64,000 bases of DNA from Capitella teleta (lineage: Eukaryota; Annelida; Polychaeta; Capitellidae), in the NCBI GenBank assembly GCA_000328365.1, contig KB298168.1:192716-256715 (forward strand). The letters run 5' to 3'. Below the pieces are notes generated by a model that did no database searches, was not told the origin of the DNA, and saw only the letters and a program-made list of their open reading frames with translations. The position numbers were made by a program, and so were the translations under genes. Shown piece after piece: positions 1 to 8,982 of the stretch (position 1 is its first letter; each line of letters opens with the position of its first letter).

Positions 1-660
1 TGCCTTACGCATAAGAAGCTACCAAATGCAGCACCGTTCCATGATCCTCGATGGAGCGCACAGTTGGACCTCACTTCCCACCTCAATGCCCCGAACCGGA
101 CGATGCAAGGCAGAGACGTTCTGGTGACTGAAATGCATGCTGCCATTAACGCATTTCGAATGAAGCTGACCTTGTGAGAGAGCCAGCTGGCCGAGAGGAA
201 GTTTGTTCACTTCGACCTGCTCAGCAAGTGTGGCGAGTGTGACGGTAGTTCAGCAGCTGTGAGTGCAATTCTCTTCACGCTTTGAAGATTTCGGACAGTT
301 TGGCTCGCATTTTGCACTTTCCAGCACTGCCTTCAGGCTTCAGTGTGGACGCGTGGAGTGTGGACGTGAGCTGCAGATGGAGCTCGTCACGCTGCAATGC
401 AACGATGAGTTGAGGGCAAAATATAGCAACGCAAAGCCCCTCTCCTTCTTCATGTCTATCCAACCAGCAGCTTTCCGGTGTGCGTCGCCTCAATGAAGCG
501 CAGTGCAGCAATGTTTGGCAGCACGTATCGCTGTGAGCAAACTCCTCTTTCATGAAAAACACCAAGTCTCGTCTCCGATCACAACTATCTGATACTCACC
601 GGAATAATCGTCTATTGCGGACATTGTCTTCAATTGAAGCTGCTGTCGTTGCAAACAAGG
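1..660 (+). mobile_element. Decayed hAT transposase, C-terminal part (ZBED5/SCAND3/GTF2IRD2-like)
   Basis: Translating the plus strand in shifting frames gives blocks typical of domesticated-looking hAT transposases: a stretch with LNAPNRTMQGRDVL and ESQLAERKFVHFDLL (about 80-225), then FSSRFEDFGQ and LQMELVTLQCNDELRAKYSN (about 265-440), then the dimerisation core MFGSTYRCEQT (from about 511) followed in another frame by KSRLRSQLSDTHRNN. The reading frame is broken by at least one in-frame stop (near 178) and by frameshifts before and inside the dimerisation domain, so this is a dead copy. The 5' part lies outside the window. Active enzymes of this family cut and paste DNA with a DDE-type RNase H fold; the visible part is the dimerisation end. 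The exact 3' terminus was not found; sequence near 770-800 could contain a terminal repeat but this is not established. Confidence 0.75.
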
Positions 661-1235
661 ACAATTTCACCCTCTCATTAATAATGATTACGATGCTGCA
701 TGTGTGATTTATGTTGTGTTTGAACAATGAAATTATCAGCTAAAATCATACTTGTGGGTGTGGCCCTCCCTGCCCCTCAGTTTGCCGACCCGGCACAAAG
801 GCGAGTGGCAGGCAAACGTTATGATTTTATGAAATGTTCAATGCAGAGTTTTGTGCGTTATGATATCAAGTTGGTACTCAAGTTCTTAAAAACATAACGC
901 ACTCAACATTGGATTGGAAGTGCTAAGTGCATGTGTACCCAGTGATGGAGAGAATCCATGTCATTGCTATTATCACTTTGAAGCACCATTGAAGAAATCA
1001 TTAAACATACCCGGCATTCTACATTTTATTGGGTGTACTGAGAAATTTGCTTCCAAGTGGAAAGTTGGCTCAAACTTCACCTTGAGGCTTCTTGAGTATT
1101 TTTACAACAGGCGAATTGCACCTAAAAACAACACCAGAAAAATAGCAGCAGAAAAGACAGAACAGATCAAACTATAACCTGATATGGTTACAAATTATAA
1201 ATAAAAGGCAACAAGATAAAAATTATACAAACATT
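661..1235. other. Gene-free stretch downstream of hAT fossil
   Basis: No coding signal recognised. It holds the first cluster of the CGTTATGAT-type motif (817-899) and A-rich sequence leading to the presumed 3' end of the TXNDC15-like gene on the other strand. Confidence 0.5.
817..899. other. CGTTATGAT motif cluster 1
   Basis: Exact plus-strand copies start at 817 and 856; a related copy CGTTATGTT lies on the minus strand at 891-899, inside a 15-mer (AGTGCGTTATGTTTT) that also occurs near 35050. Confidence 0.6.
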
Positions 1236-1246
1236 TTTATTTTATT
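1236..1246 (-). terminator. Poly(A) signals, TXNDC15-like gene
   Basis: Two overlapping AATAAA hexamers on the minus strand lie about 165-175 bases downstream of the TXNDC15-like stop codon. Position is right for a short 3' UTR; usage is inferred. Confidence 0.5.
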
Positions 1247-1409
1247 TTGACCAACAACAAAAAAAATAAAATAAAGAAGAGAAAAGAAGAAATTAATTCG
1301 GAAACAAGAGACTAGATTAAAAATTCAATATATAAATCCTTATTCAGTTCTCATCACAGACTGCAGTTATGATTCACTCGCTCACTGACTCACACTGACT
1401 CACACTGAC

Positions 1410-1630
1410 TCAGTCAATGTGCTGATGATGGTGATGCTCATGGCCAAAGTCACGAATGGCTTCAAACACACGCTGTCCGGCCGTCGATCGGCAGAAAACG
1501 GTGCAAGAAAAAAGGAAAACAAAAGCCCAGGAGAGCCACAGCAGATGATCGGCCTCCTCCAGCACCGACGAGGGCAGGGGTCCCTCATGGTCCCAGGGCA
1601 TCACAGTCACAGAAGCATTTGCACGGATTC
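1410..1630 (-). CDS. TXNDC15: TXNDC15-like exon 4 (transmembrane helix, His-rich tail)
   Basis: The acceptor TTGCAG ends at 1631 and the exon enters at phase 1. It encodes residues 225-296: a luminal stretch (IRANASVTVMPW), a hydrophobic helix (LLWLSWAFVFLFSCTVF), then a basic and histidine-rich tail ending at TGA 1412-1410. Confidence 0.9.
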
Positions 1631-4600
1631 CTGCAATAAAGTATTATAACATTAAATAATTCATCTAATAAATTATTGTATGAAATCATTGAGTAAAAGA
1701 CTGAATGAACCAACCTGTGATGTTATGAATGAATTTTGAGAATGACTTGAGAGTTCTGAATGATTTGTTGAACCGAGCAACCGCTTTGGAATTGTGGAAA
1801 ATGAGCACGTTTGGCACGGAAATCGTTCCGTAACGAGAATTCAGGCTGAAACACAAGAAGCAAATATATGCACAGGATATACAGCAATTGGAAATGTAAT
1901 CATGGACATGTAATCACTCTCTACTAGATGTACTTCACTTCTCCGCGCATGATCTATAGATTCAATTGGCTGATGGCATTGGGATTGTATCAATAATGAA
2001 TCTGTATGCTGGTGTTAACAAAGACAGGTACCAACAGTGCCGTAGATATTATGCAAGTAGGGGCCATAAAAGTGACCACTTCTCTGCATAAATATATCAG
2101 CACAGGAATATCAAGAACATGAATAAATGGACTCTGAAAGCGTGGACTGCAGTTAATTCACTTGGCTCAGAGGATTCAATTTGAGCAGAGATTAGACTGA
2201 GACTAATTTGGACAATAACCCTCAACCGCAATGCGTGCCAGCTTGGTAGAAATTGCACAATCTGACCCAATAACCACACAGATAATTTAAGGGTCAATGG
2301 TTAAATCGGTCACTCTATGACTCAGCGGCTATGAATTCATCACATAACATGTTCACAAGGAAGCACATGAAAGCACATGAGCAATTGCATCAATCATATA
2401 ATGACAATTAACGGCCATGATGACTGCTCATTCGTTGCACTTAATGATGCAACACAATTCAACTCTTCACTGAGTACGACAAAAACATTTACACAAGGCT
2501 TGCAAGGGCAGTAACCTCAATTCCACTTGGAATATCATATTATCGATCTATTGCATCCAATACGGCACAATGCAATCAATCTTGAAATTTTTGATGGGAA
2601 GATTACTAAGTCAAAAAACGATCTCTGAGAGCAGACAAATTCTTTGGAAGTGAAATGGTTTGGTTGAGAAAACCCACAAATGAATGGAGTGAATGGAGCC
2701 AGAAGTCATCTCTTCTGACAGACTGGACATCCTCAGCATATAATGGAGTATAAATGACTCACTTGCTGAAGTGAGCAGCATTGATGGCCAGCACGTGCAG
2801 GTCAGGGAAGGCGCGGGCAATGGCGTTGTAGTGGGGGGCCATGCGGGCACAGAACGTGCACCAGGGGGCGAAGAACAGCACGACGTAGCAGTGGCCGTCC
2901 GTGCCGTTCTTGGCGCCCAGGTGTTGCAGCAGCGTGTGACTGTTGACAATCTCCACCTGCAGGGGCTCTCCCTTCAGGTCACGTGCAACGCACTTGATGT
3001 GCTTGGCTTTGTTTAGGGCGTTGATCAGCAAATAAGGAAATGTGAAGTCAGAATCGTGAGCCGGGCAGAAGGCGAGGAGGGTGGATGTGTACGAGGGCGA
3101 TTGGGAGAAGCCCTGGTGCTGAGGGGGAGGGGGAGGGGTTGGGGGCAGGGCTTCCCTGGGAGGGGGAACCACAGCTGACATGAAAGGCGTCTCCATGCTT
3201 GGGATGGCACTTGCATTGCTGGAGTCATCGCAGTCAGTTAAGTCTGAAATTACAAGGAGAAAATGGTGAGCTCTGGGAATTTATATCCAAGTCGACTGGT
3301 CTTGCCTTGAAAAGGCAAAAAAAACGTTCTACAAGTCACATTCTACCTGCACTATAAGTCCTATGATGAAACATCAGTTGTGCCCTATGTCTCAGGTAGA
3401 TAAAATCTGAGAGCCTTGTATTAATGTTTACTGAATGAGAATATTTCAAATTCAAGTGCCTCTTATGACCAATCAACTGACATCAATTCAATATAACAAT
3501 ATAATTCTTCGTTTTTTATGTTATTCGTAGTCAGGAATCTTGGGAATCAAGGATAAACGCCTGCTACAATGGATCAACACATGAAAAGCATTTGTGCATT
3601 TTATCAGCAATTCAGCATACACACAGCTGAAAGCAATCAGCAGGATCAAGAAATAACGCAAGAACCTGGAATTAGTCATGTATTCTTACTCAGAGCATCA
3701 TCAGCAAATTTTGGTTATTGCAACGGGATTCTTGCAGCAGCAAGAAACAATCTTATGCAGAAAATGATTCAAAATACTGCCGCAATATTATCCATGCCAG
3801 CACCTACTAGTGACACCCATTTTACTCCACACTGCTCGTTGCTGAAAGAGTGCATTTGAAAATGTTAATGCCTGTTCCTAAGTTTTTGTATTCATTTTTC
3901 TTATTTATTAAAATTCGTGAATGAAATCACATGAATGTGAAGGAGGCAAAGCCTATAAAACACACATTCAAGAAAAGTAAAAGAAATAGAAGTAGTGAAA
4001 TGAAACTTATAAAAGAACACATTAGTGATAAAAACCATGACAGCGACAGATCTATGTTAAAAGACTGTTAAAGTAATAGTTTTACATTTGTCTTGTAAGT
4101 TCATCCATACCTTCAAGAGACGCCTCACTCAGCCTAATATCAGTATTCAGCAGGAACAATCTCTGTAACCATACTGAATGTTATGGAATGTTCAATGTAG
4201 TTTACCTTATAAATGAGCAATGATCCATGATATCAACTTTTTTAAATTCTAACTAAAAAATCACCTATTTATATCACATTAAACAGACACTTAATTTAAT
4301 ATGAGCATTAAAGGACTTTTCCACTATTGAAAATTTTTCGCCACTATGATGATAATATAAATATGGATTCATACGATATCAACATCCAGGGTGATAGTCA
4401 AAGGATGCGGGTGTTTTAACCATCAGTCATCTCAACATCACTTTCAGCACTGACAATAATGATTCACGAAAGTGACGATGTGAAACTGTTCTGGCCCATT
4501 GCCTCTCAACTTGACCAAGGCTCAGAGTGAAAGTGACTATCGCCATGCAATCATGTGCAAATGGGATGAGAATGATAAAAAACACTAAATGTAATTGTGA

Positions 4601-4982
4601 CGCAGTACGAGCGGAGCTTCACAGGGGGCGCTATGGGGTCATATGCTTGGGGGAATGGAGTCAAAGAACAATCAGCCGATCGGGGTAGCACTGCAGAGAA
4701 TTATGCGAATCGATGTCAAAGCCTGATACAAGTGCACTTGCACTGACAGACAATGTTCAGTGGAGAAAATGTATTGAATTTTCCTCAATTATCGCCTATC
4801 AATAGAAATCAAACAATTGACACCCTAAATAAGATTTTTCTCTTAATTTTCTGTCTGTCATACTTCCATGCATAATTTCTCTAAGCATCTCATGGCTTTA
4901 ATATATTCAAATAGCTACACTTACAGGTAAAAGATATCAAAAGACACGCGACAACCAGCAGCGCTTCCATGGAGGCCGCCAT
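1410..4982 (-). CDS. TXNDC15: Thioredoxin domain-containing protein 15-like (4 exons, 296 aa)
   Basis: Exons (minus): 4982-4925, 3243-2763, 1845-1715, 1630-1410; lengths 58+481+131+221 sum to 297 codons and all phases close. Residues 1-19 form a signal peptide (MAASMEALLVVACLLISFT). A Pro-rich linker covers about 45-60. The thioredoxin fold follows from about 110, with active site WCTFC at 147-151, the cis-Pro loop SVPN at 189-192, and a transmembrane helix in about 250-270. Alignment by eye with vertebrate TXNDC15 is nearly ungapped across the exon 2/3 junction (AAHFSNLNSRYGTISVPN). In vertebrates the protein is linked to ciliogenesis (Meckel syndrome); an ER or membrane location with the thioredoxin domain luminal is expected. 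Unlike vertebrate TXNDC15 as I remember it, the second active-site cysteine is present. The short tail is His-rich (HEHHHHQHID). The gene is divergent from the ELOVL6-like gene. The start was chosen because it gives the signal peptide in frame. Confidence 0.92.
1715..1845 (-). CDS. TXNDC15: TXNDC15-like exon 3 (cis-Pro half of thioredoxin fold)
   Basis: Acceptor TTTCAG before 1845, donor GT at 1714-1713, entered at phase 2 and left at phase 1. Encodes LNSRYGTISVPNVLIFHN and ARFNKSFRTLKSF, collinear with the second half of the TXNDC15 thioredoxin domain. Confidence 0.9.
2763..3243 (-). CDS. TXNDC15: TXNDC15-like exon 2 (Pro-rich linker and WCTFC active site)
   Basis: Acceptor TTTCAG before 3243 and donor GTGAGT after 2763. 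The GC-rich third codon positions stand out against the AT-rich flanks. Encodes residues 21-179, including VVLFFAPWCTFCARMAPHYN. Confidence 0.93.
4925..4982 (-). CDS. TXNDC15: TXNDC15-like exon 1 (signal peptide)
   Basis: ATG at 4982-4980 sits in an AAGATGGCGGCC context that is also a YY1-type initiator element. It encodes 19 hydrophobic residues and ends at donor GTAAGT (4924-4919), phase 1, which joins exon 2 in frame. Too short to be found as an open frame by itself; the call rests on phase agreement and the signal peptide. Confidence 0.8.
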
Positions 4983-5222
4983 CTTGTCGACCTATTCTGC
5001 GAAGACGCCTCTCATTGGTTGATAATGACGTCTGAGGTTTTTAAACCAATCAGCGCCTTTCTTTTGTAGGTCATGTTCACCAATATAGAGCATGTTGGCC
5101 TAGTTCCTTGACAAGCGACGGCGCTGTTGATAGGGACATTGTCAAAGAGCTGCATCTCGCGCCTGAGAAAAAAAGTTGTATTTCGCCGCCAGTGGAGTAG
5201 TACAAGTGAACAGGCGGGCAGA
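4983..5222. promoter_or_regulatory. Bidirectional promoter between TXNDC15-like and ELOVL6-like genes
   Basis: Only 240 bases separate the two divergent start codons. The interval has two CCAAT boxes in opposite orientation (ATTGG 5014-5018, CCAAT 5046-5050), a CRE-like TGACGTC (5026-5032) and, at the TXNDC15 start, a YY1-like element. This pattern is common in short TATA-less bidirectional promoters. Transcription start sites are not visible. Confidence 0.6.
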
Positions 5223-6080
5223 ATGGCCACTGCATTCCAGAATGTGACGGGCTACACCGCCCCTATGTTTGATTTCGAGAAGAATTTCGACCACGACAGT
5301 TTTTTGGAGTGGATTCAGGAGAACTGGACCCACTCGATTTGGTATTCCTCGTTTTATGTGGCATTCATATTCGCAGGGAAGAAGTACATGGCTGACCGGC
5401 CTCGCTTGACCCTCCGCTACCCACTGGCCATCTGGAGTCTGGTCCTTGGAATCTTCAGCATCATGGGTGCCGTGCGTACCATCCCAGAACTGGCATACAT
5501 GATCCGCAACTATGGCATTGAGCAGTCGATCTGCCACCCCTCGTACTTCTACGGCCCTACCTCGTTCTGGGCATACATGTTCACCATCTCCAAAGCGTAC
5601 GAGTTGGGAGACACAGTGTTCATCGTTCTGCGGAAACAGCCGCTGATCTTCCTCCACTGGTACCACCATATTACCGTCCTGATCTACGTCTTCTATAGCT
5701 ACACTGACCACACGGCCCCTGGACGCTGGTTCATGGTCATGAACTACACCGTGCACTCCGTCATGTACTCGTACTACGCATTGAAAGCAATTCGCTTCAG
5801 CATTCCCAAATGGGTGTCCATGATCATAACGTCCCTGCAGCTGTTGCAGATGGTCTTGGGAGTCGTGATCAATGTGCTTGTGTACCAATACAAGCAAGAA
5901 GGTCATTATTGCCAGCAATCCTTTGAAAATCTGCGCTACTGCTTCTGCATGTACGCCAGTTACTTCATCCTGTTTGCCTACTTCTTTTATAACGCGTACC
6001 TGAAGCCGAGGATGGCAGCCGTAGCCAAGAAGCACGGCTTAGAGAAGACAGCCGGCAGCTTGGCTAAGAAACTTCAGTAG
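5223..6080 (+). CDS. ELOVL6: ELOVL6-like very long chain fatty acid elongase (single exon, 285 aa)
   Basis: Condensing enzyme of ER fatty acid elongation: joins malonyl-CoA to long-chain acyl-CoA (ELOVL6 prefers C12-C16 saturated and monounsaturated chains). Seen: the histidine box HWYHH at residues 145-149, KAYELGDT at 124-131, MNYTVHSVMYSYY at 173-185, about seven hydrophobic helices, and a C-terminal KKLQ that fits the KKXX ER-retrieval signal. WIQENW near the N-terminus and the HWYHHITVLIY context match ELOVL6/ELOVL3 better than the ELOVL1/4/5 group. Human ELOVL6 is 265 aa. The frame is open upstream to about 5127 but contains no ATG, so the start at 5223 is chosen; it aligns with the family N-terminus. 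The coding region has no intron, unlike vertebrate ELOVL6. Confidence 0.95.
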   Translation: MATAFQNVTGYTAPMFDFEKNFDHDSFLEWIQENWTHSIWYSSFYVAFIFAGKKYMADRPRLTLRYPLAIWSLVLGIFSIMGAVRTIPELAYMIRNYGIEQSICHPSYFYGPTSFWAYMFTISKAYELGDTVFIVLRKQPLIFLHWYHHITVLIYVFYSYTDHTAPGRWFMVMNYTVHSVMYSYYALKAIRFSIPKWVSMIITSLQLLQMVLGVVINVLVYQYKQEGHYCQQSFENLRYCFCMYASYFILFAYFFYNAYLKPRMAAVAKKHGLEKTAGSLAKKLQ

Positions 6081-6728
6081 CTTCTCTTTTTTTTTTTTTT
6101 TGCATTTTCTGCTTTTTGAAAAACCAAAATAATCTCATTTAATCAGTGTTTTTCACTGGTGATTTCCTTTTTTTCAATTGCCAATTGCTCTCACCTCATC
6201 TGTATGAGTAATCGCAATTTAATCTCAAATTGAGAATTTTTTTTTTTTCTATGGTTTCCATACAAGGGCGAAATCTCAATGTTCTCACAACATCTCAATG
6301 TGATCCATTCTGCTTTTACTGCAGAATGAAACCTGATTCAACCAACTGCTAAAATTCTTTATTCAAGAGCTGATATCCATTTTTGTTACTATTACTTACT
6401 TACTAATATTACTCCGCAGCAGTGATTATTTCATTGGATTTTAGCGGGTTTACTTGTCATAATATAGCTTTGCGTTCAGCATTATTCCTCTAATGAATTA
6501 TTAATTTAGTTATTTAATGAGTTACTTTTTATAAATTTAGAGCTTTTAGATGAGGAGAAAAAGTCTCAAATTTTCATTTTCTACTACACAAACCTTTTTC
6601 TCAAACTTCATTCAATCTGAATGAAATACTAGTACGAGTTAAGAAATAGAAGAACAAAATCTCATTTATCACTTTACTTTTAAACAAAACTTATCTCTCT
6701 CTTTTCAAACTTTGTTACTATAGCTCTA

Positions 6729-6760
<32 letters not shown>

Positions 6761-7165
6761 CCCCCTCACAAATCTCGATACAGAATATTGTACATTTTAA
6801 AAGGATCTTTTGTAGGCGTTTATGTTTTCTGTATTTTACGTTGTCTTAATTTGTTTTCCTTGGTAATGTTTCAATGGTGCCATTCCGATATGTCCTTCAC
6901 TTTGATTCTCACATGATGAGTATAAACTTTTTCTTTTTTTTTTAATTCCAAAAATGAAAAAGGAATCCCGGTTGATTATTGCTTCCAATTTCTGATCTTT
7001 AACAACTAAGTCACATTTACTGTTTGTTTTTTATTTTATTTTTATTTTTTTTTATGTCTTTAGAAAGAATTTTAATCGCTTGATGATCATGATAATAGGC
7101 CAAATATCTTGATGTTCCTTCTGTTTTGTCTATGGTGATAAATAAAAATGTGTTTACAGAGTCTT
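6081..7165 (+). other. ELOVL6: Probable 3' UTR of ELOVL6-like gene
   Basis: AT-rich sequence with many T-runs (for example about 6740-6761) and no open frame. An AATAAA at 7141-7146 is a good candidate for the poly(A) signal; the transcript end is inferred. Confidence 0.45.
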
Positions 7166-7788
7166 CTTATCTTGCTGCACTCAATTTTCCTGAGGCTAAA
7201 TTGGCCTCATATGAAGCCTTGATCTGAATTACATGTACAAGTACTTTCTGATAATTATCGGGGCACTGAGTTTCTCAGTCAATTTGCATGCTGACCCTAT
7301 GCCGACTTTGGAGTTTAAGGTCCTGGCTACCAACCCCGACATTAATTGTAGTTAGTTATGTGTAATTATAGTTCTTGTGTTAAACCGCGAATGCTGCGAT
7401 ACAATTGCGCTGCGTAATATTGCGTAAAACCCCAATTGCCTTCTTATGACAATGATTTTAAATGCTCAAGTACTGTTAATAATCAGTCGCACGTTTGAGT
7501 ATCGAGAAGTAGGATTAGTAGGTTAGAATTGAATGATTCTGTGCGATTCATGTCATATTATGCCTCAGTTTTTATGTTGCAGCATCTGGTGGCTTGGTCC
7601 ATCTGTTGTTCATTCGTGCAGTTAACAAATCGCTGCATATAAACGAATAAAACCTTGTTTAATCTGTTTAAAAGAGATCCATTAATCAGGCCTTGAAACA
7701 ACATTTGCGCAAAACGCTGTTTACTCGCATCCTGGTGCTCCCTGAATACTATATTAATTCTTTTTTCGGGTACATTGAAATCAATGAA

Positions 7789-8234
7789 ATCATAACGCAT
7801 CCGTAGCCCATTATACAGAGTGGGCCAAAAGTAGTCTTGTCTACCATGTTCTACTAACATTTTTTTCGTCCGCATTATCAATTAACTTTACGCTCTTCTT
7901 CGTACAATTACTATTATTGGATGGCCGGAATATTTTATTATTTGCGAGTGCTGTTGTTGGGATTGCAGCACTATTGTTTATTTTATTGTTTATTTTATTT
8001 TTTATTTTGTTGTTTATGTATTAATATCAAAACAAAGCTGATAACTCTTGTTTTTTAGCACGGAGTAGATTGACTACTTTTGGCCTACTCTGTATTTCTG
8101 AGACGTTGTGATTTTTTAGACCGTTATGATTACTGCGGAATGCCGTTCTTCCACAGCCAACCCGATCCAATCCTTGCCTTTCGTTGCTTGTGTCGCCGCT
8201 TCGACAAATACCACAAAAGAATAGAATCATAACG
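7789..8234. other. CGTTATGAT motif cluster 2
   Basis: Exact copies at 7789-7797 (minus), 8122-8130 (plus) and 8226-8234 (minus), flanking the small inverted-repeat element on both sides. Confidence 0.5.
7814..8094. mobile_element. Small non-autonomous Tc1/mariner-type element (MITE), 281 bp
   Basis: Terminal inverted repeats of 23 bp with one mismatch: the left end at 7814-7836 begins TACAGAGTGGGCCAAAAG, and the right end read on the minus strand from 8094 begins TACAGAGTAGGCCAAAAG. The outermost TA fits the TA target duplication of the IS630/Tc1/mariner superfamily, whose members often start TACAGGGTGGCC. The interior is AT-rich with no transposase, so this is a deletion derivative or MITE. 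Confidence 0.65.
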
Positions 8235-8951
8235 AACTGCAATGTGAAAGGCGTGCGACAGGAAGCATTAATACAGCCGTCGTGCTGACTGGGGCGTTGT
8301 TCTTAGTAAAAAAATCGAGACCCGATCGGACGATGATGGCGAAATGAAATTAATTCCCGTTCGTCATTATTAGGGTCTCGATTAAAGGACGTAAGACGCT
8401 TAGTATATGAGTGCCTAGAGGGCAGTAAAAGCCTATCGCATAATTAAGCCCGTGTGCACCAAGTTAATGTACTACATGTATGTTCACAAATGAAGTCGGA
8501 GGTGTTTTAAGCATATAGTATTTTAGGCAATAATAATTTAATTAAACACCAAATAAATATATTGGCCAATTGCCACTGAGTCATTGGTCACCTAGTCGGA
8601 TCAGCGGAATGGCCTCTCCAAGCGTTTCTATAATTCAAATTCGCATCACAGATCTCAAACAAAGGCAACACGTGTAGAGACAGCACGGAGGGCATTTACC
8701 CAGTTAGCCTACACGGCTTCGTGGCCCTCGTTCTCAGTGGATGCAGCCAATGAGCCAAGTGGCTGAGATGCAGGGGGCTGGATTAATTAAATCGCGCTGA
8801 TTGGTTCGTTATTAAATCTAAAACGAGCGCCACGAGATATCAGGTGTGGTCAAGATCACAACTGCCCAACAAAGTTCTTCCGAGAAACACCGATTGAACA
8901 CGATCCCCGCTGGAGGGTCAAGTGAGGACATACTCCACACAAGCTGATAAC

Positions 8952-8982
8952 TATATCTATATATATATATATATATATATAT
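8952..8982. repeat. (TA)n microsatellite
   Basis: Alternating TA interrupted by a C near its start; followed by AT-rich palindromic sequence. Confidence 0.9.

Noticed and set aside
5142-6035. Minus-strand 297-codon frame
   Set aside because: Antisense shadow of the ELOVL6-like gene; the plus strand has the complete HWYHH and KxxELxDT motifs.
7558-7881. Minus-strand 107-codon frame next to the MITE
   Set aside because: Its beginning is a translation of the MITE terminal repeat; the rest matches no transposase I know.
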